From: Malania oleifera
Taxonomy: Eukaryota; Streptophyta; Magnoliopsida; Santalales; Ximeniaceae
Length of the DNA stretch: 64,000 bases
Assembly (NCBI RefSeq): GCF_029873635.1
Contig: NC_080420.1
Span: 28,573,032-28,637,031 of the forward strand
Direction: 5' to 3'
Positions 10,143 to 22,100 of this stretch are shown here, piece after piece. The stretch's first letter is position 1; every line of letters begins with the position of its first letter. A program made the position numbers and the translations under genes. The notes beneath the pieces were generated by a model. It made no database searches. It saw only the letters and a list, made by a program, of their open reading frames with translations, and was not told the DNA's origin.

Positions 10143-13100
10143 GTAAGCTCCGTCTGGCTCTCTTTCAATTCATTTGAGTTGTTTCTTGAGCATGCATTAT
10201 ATTGACAATTTAGATGACTGGAGGGGAAAATAAAACAAGGCTGAGAATAGCACCATGAGGTGTTTTCTTTCCTTGTATTATATATTAAGCAAGATATGGT
10301 TCTTGTATCTGTTTTATGAGGATCTTTGTACCAGAAAGCATTGCTTTTTTTGATGTGTTTCCCTCTTTGTTTTGCATTTCCTTCCCATTGCATGTTCTAG
10401 TTTCTCATTTTTGGATCATCTATGTTCCTGGGATTTTCATTTTGATGGGAATGTTAATATTAGGGATGAGGGAGGTTGCGGTGGTTTGTGTACTTCGTTT
10501 GTTGAATTCTTTTTGGCACATGGAGAGAATGGTAGATTTAGACCTTGGACATTTTTGGTGTCTTCTTTTCCAAATATTTTGATTCTTGTTTGATTCATTC
10601 CTTATTGGGGCATTTGTTTTGTGGAACTGGGGCTGGAAAGGACTCAGAACACAGTCCTCTATTCCAGGTGGGATGCTTATTCCCTAATAGACCAATGCAA
10701 TGGAATTGCAATTCTGCTTCTCACCCGAAGGAATCAAAATTCTTTCAGATCTGGCATTGTTATGACTCTGCTCTTCTGGATGCTTTGGTTTCTCTTATCT
10801 TTGGTTGGCAGTGTAAGCTTGATCTTTTCTATTTCTTTTGTTTTCTTTTGTTTTGTGGGTGCTCATGCTTGCACATGTGGCTTTTCTGTAGCAGGATTTC
10901 TTATCTTCTATATTTCCTTTTTAAGTGAACTTGTCTTTTTCTATAAAAAAAAGCACTATGAGTGAGGTGTTCTATATGTGAAGTTAATAATGATAGGATG
11001 TTACAGACAGATTGTTCAAGGTAGAATACTGGATTATTTGTGAGATTAATACTTAGTTTAACTTAGAAAGGATTTGAAGAAATAGAAATGTTTATATTTA
11101 GAATGTTAGGAACTATATTTCGGGAGTACATGAGTAGAAGTGGAGCTTATAAAAAGCGTATGTTAGTAGAAGTTGGTGGCTTGGGCATTGGGTCTTTTAG
11201 TGGAGTTAATGTAGCTTTGCTGGTAAAAATGATTTAGATTGCTTCATGTGGCCTACAGGAAAAAGGTGGTGGGTTAGAAATGTGGCCAACTATTGGAGAA
11301 TGGTGGATAAAAGATGTTTGAAGATGCTATGTGGTTGGCATTTGGAAGGCTATTTTGATTTATGAATAAAGTGGATTTTATTTTGCGGAGGATTTAATTC
11401 AAGCTTATTTGGGGGCTTGAGTAAATTTGGGAATGATATTTGGTGTGGGAGATATTTTTTTTTTGGTTGGTGGAGTTTTCTTATCTTTTTGATGGACGGA
11501 CGCGGATGTTTTGTTTAGGTATCATGTAGCATGGTGGTTGTATATTGCATTTTAGCGTGGTCTCTAGTGAAACAACACCACCTCATCCTTTATCCTACCC
11601 ACATTCTAAACACCTCATTTTCCACGCAAACAATGCCCAAAATATACCTATTGCCAATAAAAGCTCTATGGGAATAAACAATAGGTCTATCTAAAAATTG
11701 AAAACAATCTATTAGTAAGAAGTAAGAAGCTTAGCTATAATCTTATATAGGCTACTAATTGGCTTGAAAATCCTTTACATTAATGAGTGACTCTTTTAGG
11801 CTTTGTTGGCCTAGACAACAACTCAAGAAGGGGGATGAATTGGGTTGATCCACAAAAATTAGTTTTCAATACTAAAATACTCGAGTTAAAAAATGCAGTA
11901 AACCAATAACAAAGCAAATTAAAAATAAAAAGTAAGGGGGAGAGAGATAAACAATTTTATAGTAGTTCAACCTTAACATGGAATTCTCTAAGGGGGCTTT
12001 GTATCGCAACGTCTTTCAAAATTCTCAGGAATGTAATGCCCATGGCATCTTATCCGATGTTTGTTTAAGCATGGAAGTCTGATGAGGTGGGCATATTCAC
12101 ATTCATGGGAATGAAAGGATTCCTATGAAACATGGGCATCCTATTCCCTTGGGAATACTACTTTTTAAATTGCCCTCACTATTTTGGATTTTGGGCAATA
12201 ACGCCCCTATAATATAATATAATCACACTCTATTATTAGATTTAAAATAATAAATTACTACAACAACAAAACCAAGCCTTAAGGTCCACTAGGTGGCGCT
12301 GACTATATGAATCTTTTTCCGTCAATTTATGCGATCATGAACCATTTCTTTTGACAGATTCAGGGATATTAAATCCTTACTATCTCCTCCCAAGTTATTT
12401 TAGGTCTACCCCTACCCCTTCTACTGCTTCCCATAGTAACTAACTCACTCTTCTTCACTGGCGCACTATGTGACCTACGTTGCATGTGTCCATACCATAT
12501 GAGTCGTCCCTTCCTTATCTTATCTTCTATAGGAGCTACACCTAACTTACCGCGAATATGTTCATTCCTTAATTTATCTTTCAATGTTATACTACTCATC
12601 CATTTAAGCATTCTCATCTCGGTAACTTTTACTTTTTGGATATTCAATTTCTTCGTTGCCAACATTCTGATCCATATAGCATAGCTGGTCTTATAGCTGT
12701 CCTATAAAACTTCCCTTTTAATTTTAAGGGCATTCTACGATCACAGAGTACACTTGAAGCACTTCTCCATTTTACCCACCTGCTTTAACTCTATGCATTA
12801 CATTATCTTCAATTTCTCCTTCAGCTTGCATAATAGATCCAAGGTATCGAAATCTACAGACGCTATTTATTTCTTCATCATCAAGTTTAACTTTGTCTTC
12901 AATATTCCTCTTACCATTACTAAAATTACATTTCATATATTCTGTCTTATTTCTACTTATCCTAAAGCTCCTAGATTCCAAAGCTTCTCTCCAAAATTCT
13001 AATTCAGCCTTTACTCCGTCCTTAATTTCATCAATTAATACAATATCATTTGCAAACAACATACACCATGGAACCTCCTTTTGATTACTCTTAGTCAGTA

Positions 13101-16100
13101 GGTCCATCACTAAAGCAAAAAGATAAGGGCTCAATGCAGATCCTTGATGTACACCTATAGTGATTGGAAATTCTCTAGTTTCTCCATCTATAGTCCTTAT
13201 ACTAGTCATTGCTCCATCGTACATATCCTTAATGACATCAGTATACCTATTACATACACATTTTTTTTCTAAAACTAACCATAGAACTTCCCTCAGTATC
13301 CTATCATATGCTTTCTATAGGTCAATAAATATCATATGCAAGTCCCTCTTCTTTTCCTTAAACTTTTCCATTAATCTTCTTAAAAAATATATAGCTTCTG
13401 TGGTAGATCTCCTAGGAATAAAACCAAATTGATTTTCTGAGACCTTCGTTTCTAACCTTAATCTTTGTTCAACTACCCTTTCCCATAGTTTCATCGTATG
13501 ACACATAAGTTTAATTCCATGATAGTTATTACAATTTTGAATATCTCCTTTATTTTGTATATAGGTATTAAAGTGTTTCTCCTTTATTCATCTGACATTT
13601 TCCTAATTTTTATAATTGTATTAAATAAATTTGTTAACCATATAATTCCGTTATCACCTAAGCATTTCCAAACTTCAATTGGGATGTTATCTGGTCCTAT
13701 AACTTTCATATTTTTCATCTTTTTTAGTGCGAACTTAACTTCGTTAACTCTAATTTTCCGAATAAATCTCATCTTTTTAGTCTTTTCCTCATTTGACAAT
13801 TCTCCTTCTATTTGGTTTTTATTAAACAACTTACTAAAGTAACTTCGTCATCTTTCTTTAATGTCTTCGTCCTTAACCAAGACAATATCATCCTCACTTT
13901 TTATACATTTTACATTTCATAGGTCCTTACTCTTCCTTTCTATAGCTTTAGCAAGTTTAAATATATCTCTTTCTCTGTCTTTTGTATCTAATTTATCATA
14001 CAAATTATTAAATGATCTGTATTTAGCTTCACTAACAACTTTTTTTGCATCTTTTCTCGCCTCCTTACACTTTTCAAAGTTATCCATGTATCTACATTTT
14101 TTGCCACGTTTTATACCAAATTCTTTTTATCTTTACAACTTTTTGTACGTCTTTATCCCACCACCAACTTTCTTTTATTATAAGGACTTAAGAATTATTT
14201 GTGGACCATTATTTGCAAGATTAAAAAAGAACCCTCCAGATTGGACCAAAAATCATACTGAGGCGGTAAGGAAAATAAAAGCCCAAGTTAAGAGTTTGCC
14301 ATGTATAAACATTTGCGATCCAAATGCTTTCAAAATAGTTGAGACAGATGTGAGTGACCTCGGCTTTGGTGGAATTTTAAAATTGGTCTAGAATGGTAAG
14401 GAACAACTAGTAAGATTTCATTGTGGTACATGGAATGAAACACAGAAAAAATATTCAATAGTTAAGAAAGAAATCCTAGCGATCGTTCTTTGTGTTACCA
14501 AATTTCAAGAGGACCTTTTAAATAAAAAATTTCTTTTAAGAGTTGGCTGCAAGTCAGCGAAAGTTGTTTTAACTAAAGATGTGAAGAACTTGGCATATAA
14601 GCATATTTTTGGCAGATGGCAAGCCCTTCTCAGCTTGTTTGATTTTGATATTGAACATATTAAAGGAGAAAATAATTATCTTCCAGAGTTTTTAACAAGA
14701 GAATTTTTGCGGGGAATTTCGTGATGGAATCCTCCAGGAAAGTTGGCTCACATAAGTATGTCAACAAGGGTTCTCCTAACAATCTCAAAGGAACAATTTC
14801 TCCAACAATGCAAAAATCAATATGTCTGTCCTTTTGATCAGAGGAATCACCCTCAAACAATATCAGAAGAACAAATTCTCCAGCAGATTTACTTTTAACA
14901 ATTTCTTCAAAACAAAAATCTCCAAAATGTTCTCAATGCTAGGCTATTTCAAGGCCTATTCCAGCTATTGAATTAGCCAATTGTTTTTCTCCGCTAAAAG
15001 AAAGTTTCCCAGCAGTCTCTTCAAATTTTCAAAAGCAATCTTTCGAAGCTACTCTTGGAAAATAAATTGCTTCTTCTTCCAAGCTAGCCTTGCCACCTCC
15101 CAACCAATCATTAGATTATAATTGTCCATATTTTCAGAAAAATTATTTTCAAAAATTTTTTGCTGTCGAAGATGTCTTTTCAGAAAATGATCAGGACAAA
15201 AAAATTTTTGCTAAAAAGATGATTGATTATAAATTTTAAAGAATTCCTGAAGATTCAAAAAAGACTCAAAATGTTTTATGAATATATTCTGATGGACACC
15301 AAATCTGTTGAAATTTTTGAACATATTGACAGGGACAATCTTGCCAAGGTTGCATTCTCAAAATTTAAAATCAACAAAATAATTTCGTTATCTTCTTGGG
15401 GAGATCCAATCAGTAAAAGAAAATTTTCATTCGATTTTGAACCACAATATTTCAATTATTGGGACTATCAAGATGCCTGGTACAAGGCAATCCTTTTCCA
15501 GAACAACAATTTTTCATTTTCTAGGTTCATTTATTTTGGTAAGGAATTTTTTGGAAAAACCCTAGTCTGATTTCATGACTGGTGGGAAAAGTTTGGCTCA
15601 ATCCAAGAAATCTTGCCCAACAAGATAAAAGAAAATTATGAGTTCTGGCTTGATAATCTAAGCCTCTCTGACGAATGGCTTGATTTTCCCAATTTATACT
15701 TGTTTTCCAGATTCTTTAGTTTCACTTGGATTCTAATGATAGACTACAGTTTTATGATCGAAACAATTGGAATCATGAAATCATGTTCTTCGGGCGCCAA
15801 CCCAAAGTTCAATGGTGGAAAGGAATTTTTAATGATCTTTTTCAAAACGAAGAATTTGTTAAATGGTTCAAGAATAATCCACATTTCTCGAAGAAAATTC
15901 TTGATGATCCCCAGCAAGCAGAGTTTTTAATAAACAAATCCCAGCTCCAAACCTATTTGGCTCAAGAAAAATCAATTGAAGAAACTATAAAGATTCTCAG
16001 AGATTATGTAGAAACAATTTCGTCAACAAGAAGTTTATCTCAGGATTATGGACCGAAAAATGAAGATGACTGTTTTGGAATCGCCTCATATTTTGAGTAA

Positions 16101-19100
16101 AGAACAATTATTGAAGGAATAATTTTTTTTGCAACAAGAAGCACGTGGGAAGGAATACTTGCAACAAGAAGCCAAAAGTGGGCCCGTTTGGGAGAGCAAT
16201 TATTCCATTTTATAAAAAAAAGTAATTTCCTTGAAGCTTCCCACTAGCAAGCAAAAGTCATCCATTAACATTTATTAAGTTCAATCATGTGGAGATCTTC
16301 TTTGGCATAGTGACAGAAGACATCATCAAGTTTTTGTGCTTATCAAATACGTGTCATTTCAATTTGCTTTTGTATCATTTCGTTTGCTTTTGCAAGTTTG
16401 TGGTGGGACCATGTTTTGTCTCCCATCCTCTCCTGTCGGCACCATGTGCTGATATTGTTAAGAAAGCCAATTTTATACTGGGTTAAGTCCGGGATCTATA
16501 TAAGACTCTTGAATCTTAGTAGAAATCATCATTTCCTTCATTCACAACTTCTTTATCTTAAAAAAGAAGAAAAACTGTGAAGGATCCTGAAATGAAGATC
16601 GTTCTGTCTACTTCCCAGTTTTCCCTGTCATCTTAGGATATTCTCAACAATTTGTAAGTTGTAATTTGTCTTTCTTCTAATAAAAGTGTTGGTGCTTTTA
16701 TTGCTGTCTTCTTGTACCTTTGTATTTATATTTCATACATTATTATGCCCAGCCAACTCTACCTATGATGCACTTAATGCCCTTATTTTTTCACACACAG
16801 CCGGTCCCAAGCCTGGGTTAAGGAGGAGGGTTGCGTTAGGTAGCTGACAGGCAGCGTAAAATTTGTCAGATCACTATGGATACATTGAAGATGATGTAAT
16901 ACATAGAGTTAAAGTAGGTTGGGTAAAATGGAAAAGTGCTTCAAGTGTGCTATATGATCGTAGAATACCCCTTAAAATTGAAAGGGAAGTTTTATAGGAC
17001 AGCTATAAGACCACCTATGCTATATGGATCGGAATGTTGGGCGACAAAGAAACATAATATCCAAAAAGTAAAAGTTGCCGAGATGAGAATGCTTAGATGG
17101 ATGAGTGGTATAACATTGAAAGATAAATTAAGGAATGAACATATTCGTGGTGAGTTAGGTTTAGCTCCTGTAGAAGATAAGATAAGGGAGGGACGACTCA
17201 GATGGTATGGACACTTGCAACATAGGCCACATAGTGCACCTGTGAGAAAGAGACTTAGTTACTGTAGGGGGTAGTAGAAGGTAGGGGTAGACCTAAAATA
17301 ACTTGGGAGGAGATAGTGAGTAAGGATTTAATACCCTTGAATCTATTAAAAGAAATGGTCCATGATCGCATAAATTGACGGAAAATGATTCATATAGTCG
17401 ACCCCACTTAGTGGGACTAAGGCTTGGTTTTGTTGTTGTTGTATATTATTATGCCCAACCAGTTTTTAAAGAACAAAATATCTCCAACCAAATCTCAAAT
17501 GTATGTAATAAATATTATTGAATGAAAAACCTTTATATTTATTATGAAGAATTATAATAAGATGAACATAATAATGTATGAAATATAAATGTAAAGGTAC
17601 AAGAAGACAGCAATAAAAGCACCAATACTTTTATTAGATGAAATACAAATTACAACTTACAAATTGTTGAGAATATCCTTAGATGATTGGGAAAATTGGG
17701 AAGTAGACAGTACGATCTTCATTTCAGGTTCCTTCACAGTTTTTCTTCTTTTTTAAGATAAAGAAGTTGTGAATGAAGGAAGTGATGATTTTTACTAAGA
17801 TTCAGGAGTCTTATATAGACCCGAACTTAACCCAGTATAAAATTGAGTTTATTAACAGTATCAGCACATGGTGCCAATAGGTGAGGATGGGAGACAAAGC
17901 ATGGTCCCACAACAAACTTGCAAAAGCAAACGAAATGATACAAAAGTAAATTGAAATGACACTGATTTGATAAGCACAAAAACTTGATGATGTCTTCTGT
18001 CACTATGCCAAAGAAGATCTCCGCATGCTTGAACTTAATAAATGTTAATGGATGACTTTTGTTTGCTAGTGGGAAGCTTCAAGGAAATTGCTTCTTTTTA
18101 TAAAGTGGAATAATTGCTTTTCCAAACGGGCCCACTTTTGGCTTCTTGTTGCAAGTATTCCTTCCCACATGCTTCTTGCTGCAATAAGAATTATTTCTTC
18201 AATAATTGTTCTTTACCCAAAATATGAGGCGATTCCAAAACAATCATCTTCATTTTTCGGTCCATAATCTTGAGATAAACTTGTTGACGAAATTGTTTCC
18301 ACATAATCTCTAAGGATCTTCATTGTTTCTTCAATTGATTTTTCTTGAGCCAAACGGGTTTGGAGTTGGGATTTGTTTGTTAAAAACTCTACTTGCTGGG
18401 GATTATCAAGAATTTTCTTTGAGAACTGTGGATTATTCTTGAATCATTTAACAAATTTTTCTTTTTGAAAAAGATCATTAGACATTCCTTTCCACCATCG
18501 AACTTTGTGTTGGCACCCGAAGAACATGATTTCATGATTCCCAATTGTTTCGGTCATAAAACTGTAGTCTATCATTAGAATCCAAGTGAGACTAAAGAAT
18601 CTGAAAACCAGGTATAAATTGGGAAAATCAAGCCATTCGTTAGGGAGGCTTAGATTATCAAGCTAGAACTCATAATTTTCTTTTATCTTGTTGGGCAAGA
18701 TTTCTTAGACTGGGCCAATCTTTTCCCACCTGTTATGAAACCATACTAGGGTTTTTCCAGAAAATTCTTTACCTAGAAAATGAAAAATTGTTGTTCTGGA
18801 AAAGGATTACCTTGTACCAGGCATCTTGATAGACCCAATAATTGAAATATTGTGGTTCAAAATCGATTGAGAATTTTCTTTTATTGATCAGATCTCCCCA
18901 AGAAGATAACGAAATTATTTTTTTGATTTTAAATTTTGAGAATGTAACCTTGGCAGAATTGTCTCTGTCAATATTTCAAAAATTTCAATAGATTTGGTGT
19001 CCACCAAAATAAATTCATAAAACATTTGAGTCTTTTTTGGTTCTTCAGGAATTCTTTGAAATTTATAATCAATCATCTTTAGCAAAATTTCTTGGGTCTC

Positions 19101-22100
19101 TATCATTTTCTGATAAGGCATCTTCGATAGCAAAAAAATTTTGAAAATAATTTTTTTGAAAATATGGACAATTGTAATCTGATGATTGGTTGGGAGGTGG
19201 CAAGGCTAGCTTGGAAGAAGAAGCAGTTTCTTTTCCAAGAGTAGCTTTTAAAAATTGCTTTTGAAAATTTGAAGAGACTGCTGGGAAACTTTCTTTTAGC
19301 GGAGAAAAACAATTGCTAATTCAATAGCTGGAATAGGCCTTGAAATAGCCTCACATTGAGAACATTTTGGAGATTTTTGTTTTGAAGAAATTGTTACAGG
19401 TAAACCTGCTGGAGGAATTGTTCTTTTGATATTGTTTGAGGGTGATTCCTCAGATCGAGAGGACGAACTTATTGATTTTTGCATTGTTGGAGAAATTGTT
19501 CCTTTGAGATTGTTAGGAGAACCCTTGTTGGCATACTTATCTGGGCCAACTTTCCTGGAGGATTCCATCACGAAATTCCCTGCAAAAATAATCTTGTTTA
19601 AAAATTTGGAAGATAATTATTTTGTCCTTTACTATGTTCAATATCAAAATCAAACAAGCTGAGAAGGGCTTGCCATCTGGCAAAAATATGCTTAGATGCC
19701 AAGTTCTTCACATCTTTAGTTAAAACAAATTTTGCTGACTTGCAGTCAATTCTTAAAATAAAATTTTGATTTAAAAGGTCCTCTTGAAATTTGGTAACAC
19801 AAAGAACGATTGCTAGGATTTCTTTCTTAACTGTTGAATATTTTTTCTGTGTTTTGTTCCATGTACCACAATGAAATCTTATCAGCTATTCCTTACCATT
19901 CTTGACCTATTTTAAAATTCCACCAAAGCCGAGGTCACTTGCTTCTCTCTCAACTATTTTGAAAGCATTTGGATCGAAAATGTTTATACATGGCAAACTC
20001 TTAACTTGGGCTTTTATTTTCCTTACTGCCCCAGTATGATTCTTGGTCCAATTTGGAGGGTTCTTTTTTAATCTTGCAAATAATGGTCCATAAATAATTC
20101 TTAAGTCCATATAATAATCAAAGATATAATTTAAGCATCCCAAAAATCTTTGTATTTTTTTTTTATTTTTATCTTTTAGTTCATTAGGAAATTTATCAGC
20201 AAATTCTAAGCTTCTGTTTATTGGGGTTATTGTTCCATTTTCAATATTATGTCCAAGGAACCTGACTTCTGTTTGGAATAAGATTGTTTTCTTGGCAGAG
20301 ACTACTAGTCCATTTTCCTTAATAATTCTAAGGAACTGTTTAAAATATTGGTCAATATTTTTCGAAAAAAATTAGGACATTATCAATATAAACTATTTTA
20401 AAATGAGTAAATGGAGTAAGATGTCATTCATTATCTTCTGAAATTCACTAGGGGCATTTTTGAGGCCGAATGGCATAACATTCCATTCATATTGACCAAA
20501 TGGTACCGTAAAAGCCTTTTTATATCTATCCTTTTTCAAATACCTGTATTTTCCAAAACCCAGATTTCATATCAAATTTTGAAATTTTTTTTTGCTTTGT
20601 ATACTCTTTTAATTACATCATCATTATTGGGAATTGGATGTCTTATCCATCTTAATGCCTTGTTTAAGGGCATATGGTTAATTACCAAACGGGGTGCTCC
20701 TCCTTCAATTTCCGAAGCCTTTTGCACATAAAAAGTAGCATAACTCCAGGGGGATCTTGATTTGCAGATCATATTTTTATCCAATAAATCTTGTATATAT
20801 TTCTTACAATAATCAAGTATTTGGGGAGACATTTGGATGGGTCTTGCTTTTGTGGGAATATTTTTATCTGTGAAGTCTTGTTCATAAGGCAATTCAATGA
20901 TATGTTTCTTCTGCTCCCAAAAGGCATTCAGCAAATCAGAACAAATTTCCTTTTTTATTTCTTGTTCTAATTCAAAGATTTTCTTTTTTATTGTGTCATT
21001 TTCTAATCCTTTTTTAACTTTTTCAAAGGTTAGGTCTTCTTTAAGATAGTTTAATTGTTTTTCTCTTTCACAGATTATGGATTGGTCTTTCAGTAGGTTT
21101 AGATGTTTTTCAATTGGGTCAAAATAAAATCTGAATATTATTTCCTTTTCTCCATATTTTGTAACAATCCCTTCATTTGTTATTTGAAAATGTGTTAGAA
21201 GATTCAAAAATGGTAATCCTAATATTAATGGATGCGTAATTGTTTTTACTAAGATAAAACTTGTTTTGAAACAAACTCCTTGGTTGCAGATTCGTGTGGC
21301 AGGAACTTTATATTTATTTGTAACCTTTGTCTATTTGCTCCATAAAGAGCTTTGGATGTTTTTTCAAAATACTTAGTAGGAATTAGTCCTTCTCTTATAC
21401 AATTTAGATCAGCACATGAATCTATTAAGGCAATAGCGAAGCTGGACCTTATCCTTAGTTCAATTTCACACAACCATTTTTGTATTATTACTTTATTCAT
21501 TAAATTTATAGAGACATCTTGTTCTTCTTCTTTGTCAGAAGCAAATTTGTTACTCTCATTTTCTTCTTCGCTTAACTCATCAGATTCAGATGGAAGCTTT
21601 TCTTTGTGTTTTGTAGATCGCTTGTTACTTGTTTTAATAACTTAATTTCTTGTTTTATGTGATTTATCTCTTGTTGGAGGTCTTGTATAGTAGCTCTTTT
21701 AGGTTTTTTAAATTTCTTTAAGATTTCTTCATTAAATTTGGAACTTGTGCTGATATCGGAATATTATCAAACTTATTAAATCTTTCAGCATTATCTTGTT
21801 CTTTTAAATGTTTGAGTTTTTTCAATAACGCTTCCTTTTGATAAGGATTGTCTATACTGTTTACCATTTCTAAGAATAATTTATAGTCTTCTTTTTCTAA
21901 AACATTAACTTCTTTATTACAGAAACATAATTCTTTGTCACAACAGCTCTCTTCTGATTTTGAAATTGAAGAAGTTGATGAATCCCTGAGTTTACTATTA
22001 AAACCTCATTGTCGCTCTTAGATTCCAATTCACTTGAAGAGGATTCTCTTAGATTGTCCAAAAACGTAAAAATCTTGTTTTTAAGTTCTTCTTATATATC

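Noticed and set aside
10316..10965. Overlapping open frames of 88-127 codons in MAT1 intron 1
   Set aside because: They are three overlapping frames of T-rich DNA giving Phe/Leu/Cys-rich products with no domain, inside a well-supported intron.
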